A stretch of 64,000 nt of DNA from Terebella lapidaria (taxonomy: Eukaryota; Annelida; Polychaeta; Terebellida; Terebellidae): assembly GCA_949152475.1 (NCBI GenBank), contig OX424570.1, forward strand, positions 8,916,181-8,980,180, written 5' to 3'. Positions within the stretch are counted from its first letter, which is position 1. Each line of letters starts with the position of its first letter. The position numbers and the translations under genes are program-made. The notes under the pieces are model-generated. The model made no database searches, was not told the DNA's origin, and worked only from the letters and a program-made list of their open reading frames with translations. Of this stretch, positions 1 through 11,600 are shown piece after piece.

Positions 1-3000
1 GAGGATCGAGTGTTCCAGTGGTGGGTTGTTCTGTACGGTATGTGCTTGTGGGTGGCTTGTCGTTTTGTGTACTTTCTGGCAAGGTGCTAGTTTCTTGAAA
101 TTCTGATATGTAGAAAATGCAGAATAAGGGTGGTGAAGGCACATGCATGTTTAGTGCTATGTTGCGTGTGTGTCATTTACCTTTCATGCACAGAAAATGT
201 CGCCTGCTCCGACCACAGTCTTCAGCTCTCCAGTTGTTCTGTTCACCAGAGTTCTCCAGAGATACACACTGAGTGGGATCATCTCTTCTTGGTGTGGTTC
301 GCCAGAAGAAGAACCGCATCTTTTCTGATTCCTTGGAATCTAATTGGACAGATTTGCTAACTATTTCTGTTTGTACTGGTGGATATTCAGTTATTGCGTC
401 AAGGGGTTTTTGACCTACATCTCAGGTACAGGGCAAGAAATTACCCATCATAGCAGACTCACGCACATATTGTCAATTATTAAAGTTTCTGGACATGTCT
501 TATGTCTGCAAAATAGTATTTCTTCCATGCTTAGTCATACATGTTCACGTAACTGAATAAGGTACTGAAATTCTAAGTATTCTAACACAGTTGAATGAGT
601 ATGTTGATTCACGTCATCAACTGGTATCGTAATAAGTCAAACCAAACTAATACAATAGAGCCGCGGTATTTAAGTGGTTGATTATATTCTGAATAAGTAC
701 ATAGTTGTGGCATCAGAAAATATTCTCACCAATGACCCACTCCCAGGGATGACGGCCTATCCCGAGCCACATTCTCTGGTGAGCGAAAATCCGCATTTTC
801 ATGTTTATGGCTTCCCGCAAAGTGTCATTCAAGACATGTAGATAAGGCGTGTCTCCACCATACACCAGGTAGCAGTAGGTCTGCTGATCGTACCAGTTTC
901 CAGTAATGTCATGGATCACATAGCACATATCGTCAAACCACACTGACGTTTCTCCAGATAAACAAACTGCCAAATGACGAACCAATAATGCACTGATTTC
1001 AAAGTGTGGAGGATTGTTGTATGGGTTTGCTAATGATTATTACAAATGTACTATCATAATGGATGCCTGAAAGTGAACGGCGATAGTAAAGGGGAATGTA
1101 TGAATGAAAGTTCATAGCCTCATTCCCGTGCATCTGGGTTTTTTTTATGGAAATATCAGTTTCACTGCTAGAAAGAGCAAACACACCTGCATCATGTGAT
1201 TGGTACTGACACACTCTGCGGGCGTTGCTATCAATTTCATCACAGTTGTCGGACTGTAGAACGTCGGATTGTAGTTCGAGGAAGAGGCAGCTGACATAAG
1301 ATGGACCTCCCTCTGGGTCCAGAGGTGATGGAACTGTTTGTGGGTCATACATGTATGATTACCCTCGCCCCGACAGGGGGAGAGGGTATTGCATTTGGGT
1401 ATGTCCGTATGTTTGTTTGTTGCTTGCCGGAATCTATCGATTTCGGCAAGTATGTTGATTGGTTCGGTATGTCTGTCTGTCTGTTTGTTCGTTAGCGCTC
1501 TGTAGGCCACAGTTTTGGAAGGTTTGTCACTAACTTTTCACATTTGCTTCAGGATGACAGAGGACAGAACGCCAAGTGTTTTGACGATCACATGTCTTAC
1601 ACGTTCTGAGTAATAAGTGATAACATTATTTACTACATTTAACTCAATGTTAACATGAATCAGGGCAATATTGATCCTCGGGCAAAAGTAACGTTAATTT
1701 CGACCCTGTGGGCTAATTTGCTATCATAATAGTGCAAATTTGCACTTTGACCTAATTTTGACCGAAAATTGAACTTTGGCCTACTTTTTCAAAAATGACG
1801 GCAGGGACCTGAGATGTGTAGATGTGAACTCAGAATTGAAATCCGACCACTGGTTCCTTAATTATGGCACTAATTAGTTCATTAAAATAGGAAAGATGCC
1901 TGTATCTCGCTGAATATTGATCCTAGTTAAAAAAAAAAACGTTAATTTCGACCCTGTGGGCTAATTTGCTATCATAATAGTGCAAATTTGCACTTTGACC
2001 TAATTTTGACCGAAAATTGAACTTTGGCCTACTTTTTCAAAAATGACGACAGGGACCTGAGATGTGTAGATGTGAAGTCAGAATTGCAATCCGACCACTG
2101 GTTCCTTAATTATGGCACTAATATGGTCATTAAAATTGGAGAAATGCCTGTATCTCGCTAAATATTGATCCTAGTTGAAAAATAATGTTGATTTCGACTC
2201 TCTGGGCTGATTAACTATCAAAATAGTGCAAATTTTCACTTTGACCTAATTTGATCAAAAAATTAACTTTGGCCAACATTTTCAAAATTGACGGCAGGGA
2301 CCAGAGATGTGTAGATGTGAAGTCAGAATTGCAATCCGACCACTGGTTCCTTAATTATGACACTAATTACGTCAGTAAAATGGGAAAAATGCCTGTATTA
2401 GACGTGGAATCAATACCCAGTATCAAGTATTCCGAGCAAACAAAACAGGGTCCGTTATCCAATCTCATAGTCCGGGGACAGAAAGTCATATCAGGCATAC
2501 GAAGTGAGAGAAAACAAAAATGACAGGGAAACTCATGAACCCCCGTAAATGGCCATCAGGAGGTGAAATCAGGTGTTCCGGAAAGAGTGAGCATTTCCTG
2601 CCCCACTAGTGGCACCCGTCATGAATTCCCCAAAATTAACATGAAAATAGATCTAGTTGCATGGCAGACATGGATTTGCTGTATTTATCAACCAGATCAT
2701 GATGACGTCCATAGAATTTCTTAAACGCAGCGATAAGTCTTGGTAAAACATATCCTTGTCGTAGCAGTTTAGAGACTAGCTGGGCACTTCGATAGACAAA
2801 GTCCTCATATTTGCAACTAGCTCTGGAATAGCGTATAAGTTGAGAAACAAACACACCATATGCCGGTGACATAGGAATGTTGCTGCTTAGAAAAGGGAAA
2901 TTGACTATGGAAAAATTGAAATCATCACGTTTGTCATATAATCTAGTTGACAGGTTAGAATCATTATCAATCTCGCTAGATATTGATCCTAAGGCAAAAA

Positions 3001-4671
3001 TAACGTTTGAACCCTCTGGGCCAATTCAATATCATAACTGTGCAAATTTGCACTTTGACCTAATTTTGACTGAAAATTGAACTTTGTTGTTCCTTGTAAT
3101 AATATTTCTTGAAACTGTCACACGCATGACCTTGATATACATCAGCCTTGGATTTGAGGATTCCGGCAAGCCCGTGGCCTATGGCCTCTCGTTTGTTTGT
3201 TTGTCTGTTTTTCTGTCTGTCTGTCTGCGTGCATAACTAAAAAACGAATGGTATGATCGACATCAAACTTGAGGGGATGAAGCGGTATGTCAGTGTCTCG
3301 GTTCTCCCCATATTATGTCGGAATCGGATAAAACGGTTGCCATGGCAACGGAAAACGTGAAAATCACATGAATGGCTATAACTCCAGTTCTACTTGATAT
3401 TAAGTTCTCCAACTATTTTCGTATTTTGCTTTGGCCGATTCCTGATCATAATGGTGTACGGCTAGTTTTCAATCGTTCTAACCCATTTTCGTTCAGGAGA
3501 TGTGCCTGAATGACAGAAACAATACTGTGAAATTTTTGCAGCTCAATATTGAACAAGGTCAAGGGCAGAGAAAAGATCAAAATCGAAAGTTTCTATAACT
3601 CTGCTTATATCAATGATTAATTTCCCTTATTAATTTTGTAATTTTATGTGCTCAATTCCAACCATTTTCTGTATGACCGATGTTCCTATGATCAGAATCC
3701 CCCATTATCGCCCAAGGTAGAAAGAGTATGGGGTCATCAGCTGAAATGACTGATTCGTAGTATTTCAAGTAAGAGTAATTTCCAAACCACTGACGATATT
3801 CAATAGAATGCTGAATTAAAGTATGCAGTATAAATTTGTGAGATCTGGCGAAGTTTGGGTTGTCAGTATCAATAATTCAGGTCGTGGTCGACAGGTCGGG
3901 AATATGTTCAAGATATGAACATTGTTTATGGCCAATTTCCGACCATTTGATATATAACCAATGATAGTACGACCAAAATCCCCGATTATCACCCAGCTCG
4001 AAAATGTAAGGGTCATCAACTCTACTTTTAGTCACTAAATCTGAAAGGGTGAGGGTCTGCAATCTGTCTCATTTGTATATGCAATTCAGATTGGTTACAG
4101 TTAGTCTGAGTCGTTTGTGCAATGAAGAACTCAGGGCTGTAAACGTCATTACACGTCTACGTAAGGATATATCTGTATAGTGTATATTGATATTGACACA
4201 AATGTATACCCACATTGAGTGCCGTCCCTATTGCGCCATACACTGTCATTACTCCTCCGTCCTGCCACCCAGATAACCGCAGACATTTTTAAGCTGTTGA
4301 TGATCTCCCGGGTCATGTTTTGTGTCTCTGTGTTACGGATGGTCGCCAAACTTGTCCCCTTGGATTCACATGCGGCCTTGGCACCAGTCCAGCTCAGGAG
4401 GGAATCCTTGGTAGTCTTCCAGAGAAACAGACATGAGGTGGTGCTACAGTTAGTAGCAATCAGCTGGTGTTCAGCTGTCGTTAGGACAATTACACCTAGA
4501 TGAATATTTTAGGGAATACCATCGATCATTATTCGATCAGAATGTGTAATGAACAAAACATAAAACACAAAAATAAACTAAGATCGATGTTCATTCTAAT
4601 TAGATCTTGTGAATACAGCAGTGAAACATACCTAACATCCAGAAGACTGCCCAGTATATAGTTTTCAGCAT
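1..4671 (-). CDS. Gene A: dual C-type lectin-like receptor, 3' end outside window
   Basis: Six exons read on the minus strand: signal peptide 4632..4671 (starts M-L-K-T-I-Y-W), CTLD-1a 4214..4495, CTLD-1b 1187..1333, CTLD-2a 730..966, CTLD-2b 181..339, stalk from 102 past base 1. All have AG/GT borders in phase 1, with lengths that are multiples of three. CTLD-1 carries NCSTTSC near its start, VWVAGRR-type core residues and the C-terminal pattern S-D-N-C-D-E...R-V-C-Q-Y. CTLD-2 carries W-Y-D-Q-Q-T-Y-C-Y and M-W-L-G, then F-F-F-W-R...N-N-W-R-A-E-D-C...F-L-C-M. The stalk is Thr/Pro-rich. Family knowledge: this is a CTLD fold; canonical EPN/QPD and WND sugar-binding motifs are not visible. The transmembrane and tail exons lie outside. 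CTLD-2a resembles genes C and E most, so a type-2 tail is inferred. The 2.9-kb intron between 1a and 1b holds satellite and retroelement DNA. Ligand is unknown. Confidence 0.8.
1660..3085. repeat. 245-bp tandem satellite, about 3.5 copies, interrupted by a retroelement fragment
   Basis: The string ATATTGATCCT recurs near 1668, 1913, 2163 and 2979. The first three are about 245 bases apart, and the fourth is displaced by the insertion at 2399-2974. Copies share blocks such as TTTGCACTTTGACCTAATTT and GGTTCCTTAATTATG with a few percent divergence. The array lies in the CTLD-1 intron of gene A. No coding sense was found. Confidence 0.85.
2399..2974 (-). mobile_element. 5'-truncated copy of the Penelope-like element at 44027-44602
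   Basis: Bases 2399-2974 match 44027-44602 with no difference I could find by eye (offset 41628). They encode the last residues of the reverse transcriptase (from MSPAYGVF to the stop at 2636) plus the 3' untranslated end. The right edge falls at the satellite string CTCGCTAGATATTGATCC and the left edge at GCCTGTAT, exactly where neighbouring satellite copies read GCCTGTATCTCGCT, so the target site is clear. Loss of the 5' part is typical of target-primed retrotransposition. Near-identity means recent movement or recent gene conversion. Confidence 0.9.
3086..4213. other. Non-coding remainder of gene A intron
   Basis: AT-rich sequence with a GTTTGTTTGTCTGTTT-type low-complexity stretch near 3190-3230. 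A similar stretch occurs near 1405-1495. Both look like dispersed-repeat ends. No gene is supported here. Confidence 0.5.
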
Positions 4672-4795
4672 CTTGAATTCCTAATCAATCCAACTCTCGT
4701 TCCAAAAGCCCCAGTCAAAAACAGCCTGTACATGGCATACTGCTAATTGAAATGAGGAGTAGTGGAGTTACAAATTGAATCCACTGTTAGGTAAC

Positions 4796-4837
4796 CAGGA
4801 AGTTCAAATAGTTGAAAACTCATGCGAGGTTATATAT
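4796..4837 (-). promoter_or_regulatory. Gene A promoter block: TATA-like box and ETS-like motif
   Basis: CAGGAAGT lies at 4796-4803 on the + strand (ACTTCCTG in gene orientation), 125 bases upstream of the start codon. A TATATAAC-like string lies about 30 bases further upstream. The motif recurs at the same place in five paralogues. Function is inferred: an ETS-type GGAA core, or a conserved leader around the transcription start. Confidence 0.45.
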
Positions 4838-5004
4838 GGGTTCGTAGTGCTAGGATAAATATAGATTCCCAAAGCATTTGGAAATGTTCTACGTCTTTCA
4901 ATAACATACCGGTAATTATCAATTTGTGAATTTGCTGACAAAGAAGTGACAAATTCACAATCCTGTTGCATGTATATGCATGTATATGTGCGAAATAACG
5001 TGAA

Positions 5005-5112
5005 TATTATTCACAAAATAATATTGGCATGAATATTATTAAAAATTGAGCATTGGCATGAATATTATTACAAATTGAGCATTGGCATGATTATTATTTA
5101 CAAATTAAATGG
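5005..5112. repeat. Short tandem repeat with GGCATGAATATTATT units
   Basis: Three to four imperfect copies of an about 31-base unit containing TTGGCATGAATATTATT and AAATTGAGCA. Simple local repeat in intergenic DNA upstream of gene A. Confidence 0.7.
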
Positions 5113-8100
5113 TCTTTACTCAATTTGCATATGTTTATCGTCTCTTTATACTATGTATTGATAAATAGGGTTCTTATTTACTCTTGGTGGCTGAAAACAA
5201 CAGCACACAGAAGGGCTCAGACGATGAAAATTAAAGTAGCACAATCTGTTTCTGAAACTCAATATAAATCAATCAGCTGGAATATATTTGATGATATAAC
5301 ACCGTTACAACGTTCAAAATACGTCTGCACGATCCTGCAGTGAAGTTCGAACATACAAAAAAAAAACGATGTGAACGATTTGTTTACATCTGCGCTAATA
5401 TAAAAAGGCATTCAATTTCCATATATTATCGTTAATCGCAACGAAAGAGAATCAAACTAAATATTTAAAGTTGGAACTGATTTCAAAATCAGGTAATTTT
5501 AGCATTGGTGTTCGTCACGTGAACTTGAAAGTACAAATCGAGAATGGCAGAAATATAAAGCATATACATGTGTACACAATTCGATGACAGATACAAAAAA
5601 ATCACACTTAATCGTGCATGAAAACAATATATAGAGAATGATTGGCTTGCCGACATTGCCGGTTGATTTTAAGCACACGATGTATAGTTTAACCAACTCG
5701 TTGCGTGAATCGTCATCTTATGCAGAATGAACAGTTTGATCAACTTCTAAAGTGGTTCTAGCTTTAAACACCTGTAATTTCCAATGCGGAGTTTCGACAC
5801 ATAGTCAAATATTTATTCATGACTCCGATATTTTCATTCCAATCCTTACATAATTATTGCCTGTACATATGTCAAACTAAATCTGGAAACTGAATCTGGA
5901 ATTCAGCGCCTTAGAATTCGTTAAACGAAATTAAGCGCTATAAAATTTTGACATATTATTATTATTTATTATGTCATGGCATCATATGCATATTATGGTC
6001 ACATCACAGCAGAAATACATAGACGAATTTGGTTAAGCACCATCCGCGTGGTTACGTGATGATATGACCATGAAATACTTTCATCCTCCGTGATCTATCA
6101 GTGAAAACATACACGTTTGCGATCAAATATAGGCTGGGGTGAATTAGGCTACCGAACTTTAGTAAGAAATCCATCATACGAAACACCGCACCATTGGAAC
6201 AGCACGAAATAACATGGTATGAGGGTGAGGCCGTACACGACCATATGAATATCCAGTATGCATACATGTACTCTCTCAAAGTTACCACTCAGCCTGGTTT
6301 AAGTGAGTTAGGGTTGTCGTATATGACATTGCTTGCCTTGTACATGTATAATCATCATGACTTGTTGGGGCAATAGGGTACACTAAATAGTTTCCAATAC
6401 CATTATCAACGCATGAATTTATTCGGTGAGTAATCTTTTTGGTCCCATTGCCCAAGTATAGAATAGACGACGAACAGCCGTAGGGTGTGACGAATACACG
6501 AGTCAATCCTCGAGTGGTAACGAGTCACCAGTTGTTAAATCAAACCACAAGTACATATATTTATCATCGGATTGCTGCAAATGCACGATTCTGATTGGTC
6601 AACTCTCCGACAATACCACGTCGTATTTGGAGAGCTGTGACGCGAACCCCACGATATTTTCTGTATCGTGGGCTTCAGGCGGGTAATACGAAATGACGTT
6701 TTGGAGGGTTCCATATAATCCAATGATAAAATCGTTACCATGGACTTCAGACCCCAATACGGCAGGATATCTGCCTTCAGTCAGCATATCCCACTCGGCC
6801 TGCGGCCTCGTGGTATATGGTGACTTCAGGCAGATATCACACCGTATTGGGGTCTGAAGCCCATGGTAACTTATAGTATTTAGGAGTCGCCGTAGTGATT
6901 TTACCAGCAATTCTGCAAATACGCGTATGCAGGATCCTGTCACACGAAATTTTGCACCATATACATCGATAACTGTTTGCAACTGTATCCAGCGAATAAG
7001 CGTTTATGTGTTGCACGAACCTGATTGTCACGGAGCTTTCCGTGGCAAAGTAAGCGCCCCTCTGGCAGCATTTGAGTTATTGATGGAGAAAACAACTCAA
7101 AGGCACAATGCGAGTCCACATTGTCATGCGTCATTATCCCATACATAGTTGAGACCGGTCGAGGCTTATTTCGAGAACACAGCGATTTCACTTACATGCC
7201 CTATGCGGTGTCGGTAGAAACTTGACATGTAATCCACAGTAAGGAAAGTTATTTATGTTGGCCAGCGGAAATGTTCAACAATAATAAATTTTGGGTGATT
7301 TTTGTTAGATCAAGCAAGACGCATACACGGTTCGCTGTTGAGAAATCAACAATACGGAATAACCAAGCCACTTTGCTACCATCTCTTCCAATGATGGAAT
7401 GCAAATAACCAAACCAAGTGAGACCCCCAGGGGTCTGTATTTGGCTATCCTTGAAAGACCAGCATTGTGCGTTGTTCAATGAAGCGATAGTCAAGACATT
7501 TCAACGCACAACCAGATTTAAAATTACATCCGGCATTCACTTACATTACGTTCTCTATTCGCGTCACACATGCTGGTGGTGATAGGCCGAGGAAGGTACA
7601 GTGGCGAATAGTTAGCTATTCACCAAAAAATCGTGACTGATCGCCCGAAATAATGAGTCGTGACTGCGAATGTACTTTCTTCTCAGTGATTGGAATTTTA
7701 TGTTTTGAAAGACGCCCTGGGTGTTCTATCATGCTTGGACATGTAATGTGATAAACATTTATCATTATGACGAAAACAGTATCAAAATACCACCAGCAAC
7801 GAGTACTCAAAACTAGATCATGCTTTATGATTATATATTCAGACTGCTCCACAGTATATATGGACTGCTCCACAACTGGACATTGAAATGTCCTACTACA
7901 TAACAAGATGCACTTGATTTATATCTATGCGTAAAGTCATAACACTTTCAAGAACATAAACTCCTGAGATCCAAAATTTGTAACCATCGGGAAATACCCT
8001 TCAATCTTCATAATATACTTTTTAAATTGGTGAATAATTACATTTCACAAACGTGTTCAATTATAATAAGTTGGTCTAGTTAGATTAAGCTTTCTGAAGT

Positions 8101-8662
8101 TGTCCTAAATCTAGTTCAAAATCAAGACAATTATTATTTCGAACTGAATAATTTTGTACTGGATATATATATACCGGCTCCTGTATTGAACAATCATTTA
8201 TATTGTATAGAAATACACATCCAAAGGGCAAGTTAATCTTATTCCCATCCCAAAGAACACACCAAAATATATCTATTATAAAACATGTTTTACATTATCA
8301 TGTACAGATAACATTACACACAGATGTCTTGGATCACCAAATATATTGACTCGTGTAATTCATTATAATATCATGCAAAAAAAAACATTACCTGAAGGTA
8401 AACGGTCAAGCATGAACCAGGAAGCTTGCAGATAATTTTCACAAAATGAATCTTTACCAATTTATGTACATTGACATAAAATTAATCAATACAAATAGAC
8501 TATACCTAAGCCATAAAATATTATTGCAATAGTAGAGAAATGTTATGAATAAACATGTAGCATATAAAGATATCGAAAATATACAAGTGCCACTGTATGA
8601 AATGTCAGAATGAGTTCGTCAAATGTCGCAGTCAATTGAATGAGCAAGAGAATGTTTTGAAC
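5113..8662. other. Intergenic block between genes A and B, homologous to 18.6-26.1 kb and 48.3-50.2 kb
   Basis: No intact gene. About 5960-6240 is a decayed relative of the orphan signal-peptide exon region at 18.9 and 21.4 kb; its donor reads GAAAGTATTT where the others have GTAAGTATTT. About 7425-8600 aligns with 25230-26090 and 49200-50200 and carries the unoccupied TGTATTTGGC site of the element at 24488. This is a recurring part of the array's duplication unit. Confidence 0.6.
6736..6873. repeat. Imperfect inverted repeat, about 50-base arms
   Basis: TTACCATGGACTTCAGACCC at the left is matched by GGGTCTGAAGCCCATGGTAA at the right. Inner arms carry CAGGATATCTGCC and GGCAGATATCACA around a loop rich in GGCC. 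Probably the core of a small inverted-repeat transposon; no target duplication was defined. Confidence 0.6.
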
Positions 8663-11600
8663 CTACAAAACGTCTTTCATGTTGGCGTTGGCCTGTTTCG
8701 TTGGCACAACAAGAGCATAGACGTCCCAAGATGGCACGACTGTGTGGGTTGCCATGGCAGCTGGAGCCCTACCAGTTGCCATACCAACAGACCCCTCCCC
8801 CTCTGGTGAGGCCTCATCACCCTTACGTTCCGGCATGGCGTACACCGTCCCGCTATTTGCCACTTCATGTCGCGTGGCAACCCCGCTTCCTGACCCAGGA
8901 CTGCCTGTTGCCATGGCAACCATTGGGACTTGCAAGGCGCCATAGAGAGAGTTATCCACGCAAACGTCATCCTGATCGCTAGGATCAATATGGGAACTAC
9001 CTGGGTCCGTCATTGAGTATGGAGAGTCGGGTGATCTTTGTTCTGTTCTTGACTTTTTGTTCTTGCGTTTTCTGTGGATTTAGGAAATGGATCATATTTG
9101 TCAAATTTGAGTAATTTCACTGCTATAGGGCCTACATCGTTTTCTTTCAGTACTACGAACAGATACAGATAATTAGCAAGGCTAGCAATATCCCGAGGAT
9201 TTACCTGATTACCAAGACGACAACAATAATCACGACGATGACCACAACACCGACAGGGACCACAACAGCTACAACTGGAAGTAAGAAGACATGTAAATTT
9301 GATGCTCACTAATCTGGACATCCTGTCATGGACATATTTTCACGGACTACATGGGAACGATCTACTGAATATGCTCGTTCAGTTACAAATACAAAACACG
9401 CTGTACCGAATGAACAGGTATCAGATGAACTCACCGATGTTGTTGAAGCCTGATCCAGGTTGGGTCTGTGAGAGATCAGCTATTGTGATTGGATCGAGTG
9501 GTGTTTCAGTGATGAGCTGGTCTGTACTGCGAGTAATTCTTGGTTGTTGGTCGTTTTGCGTATTGTCTGGTGAAGTGCTAGTTTCTGGATATTCTGGTGC
9601 TCAACAAATACACAATAACGGTCGTGAAGGCACCTGTATGTTTTTGTTTTACGTCAATGTCTAATACATGTACATGTGTATGTGCCACCTACCCTTCATA
9701 CACAGAAAGTGTCGTCTCCACCGACCACAGTCCTCAGCTATCCAGTTGTTCTGATCACCAGAGTTCTCAAGAGATACACACTGAGTGGGATCATCTCTTG
9801 TTGGTGCGCCTCGCCAGAAGAAGAACCGCATTCTTTCTGCTGAATTCTCAGAATCTAAAAAGAAATTGTTCCCTCACATATAGAGTTCAAATAGCCCTAA
9901 CTAAAATACTAGTATACCTGCATGAAAATATTTCCATCATACACCACAGTGGATATCTAAACAATATATTCCATGATATATAAATAATGTATGTTGAATG
10001 TAATTTGACATTTCACATGGCACGTGAAAGGAAAGATGTGCACCAAGGAATCGATTAAATGTAATCTCACCGAGCACCCACTCCCAGGGATGACGATCTA
10101 TTCCGAGCCACATTCTCATGCGTATAAAGTCTTCCATTTCATAATTTATTTTCCCCTGCAGTGTGTCATTCCTGACATGTAGATACGGTACGTCTCCATG
10201 GTAATTCAGGTAGCAGTACGTCTGGTGGTCGTACCAGTTTGCCGTCTTATTTTTCATTGAATAACACAAGCCCTCGAACTGCACTGTTCTCTCCTCAGAT
10301 GCGCAGGTTTCTGAAAAAGGATGTGGTGTCGTTTGTTTCGATGCATCAACCCTGGTTTCTACAAATGTCGGAGAATTGGGTTCTTGTCAATACCCATCAC
10401 TTCACTATTGAGCTCAATCACTGATATATTGGGAGATGAATACAGCTTCAAGGCTAATTACCGGACTTGACTGATGAAATAGGTAATGTTATTTTTGTAA
10501 TCGACAGAATGAAAACTGCGGATAAATGTATAATTGATAAATATTAAAAGGAATTACCTTTCCCTCACATTCGGCAATTCATACTTGTGTTACTGGGTTC
10601 GGCAGATCCACTTACCCGACAGTGGTTTCGAACCCAGGACCATACGAACTATAGTCCAACACTCAACCAAGTGAGCTAAAGGTCCTGGGTTCGAATCCCC
10701 TCTCGGGCAAGTGGATTTTTCCAAACCCTGCATCATTGGCGTCCAATGGGGAACTTGCCCACATCTCAGGGATGAGATTTCCGAAGAGGGGGGAGTATGT
10801 GCCAGGGCCCTTTCGCCAATTGGGGTTGGCCCAATTTGGTAGTCAGCATTCCCACTAGCTCGGCTAGTGGGACATCCCTTTAACTCACTTGGTAGAGTGT
10901 TGGACTACCGTTCTTGGGGTCCTGGGTTCGAATCCGCCTCGGGCAAGTTGATTTTTCCAGACTCTGCAACACTTACCTGAATGTTGAGGCTCGTACTGAC
11001 ATACTCGAGGGACGTCATTCCTTGTTTCATCACAATTGTCAGATTGATATGTTGGATCACTGAAGATCACAAACATACAGCTGGCGTAGGGTTCACCATC
11101 GCCAGGAGGATCTGGCATTGGAACTGTATTCAAAATGGAGTATTGCAATATTTACTTACAAGCTACACTGATAGTTCCATGAATACAGAAAAATAAGTTC
11201 ACAGAAGAATCATTGTTGCCAATTATCCTCCCTTAATCATCCTACGTGTACCAATCTAACACCTCCAATTCAACGGTATTTGATAATAACGAAAGACTAC
11301 CTTTTTGAATGAAAACATAGTTCGACCAAACATATAAGGGGCTGATGGTATTCAAAATAGTTTCTATACTGACCAAAAAAAAAACGCAAATTGGAAATTG
11401 GGCTATTTTTCTTTTTTGCATTATTGTAAAGGATATCTTTCGAAATATGCGAGACTTGTGACCGCCCATATAGTGCAAAGGAAATGTCGCGACACATTTA
11501 CTCGCTCCTTTGGAGACAAATTACGACGTGAAGTCTTATGAAGCCGATTACACCATCGTGACCACTTCAGATCAGCCACAAGGACGCCAGCCGGGAATTA

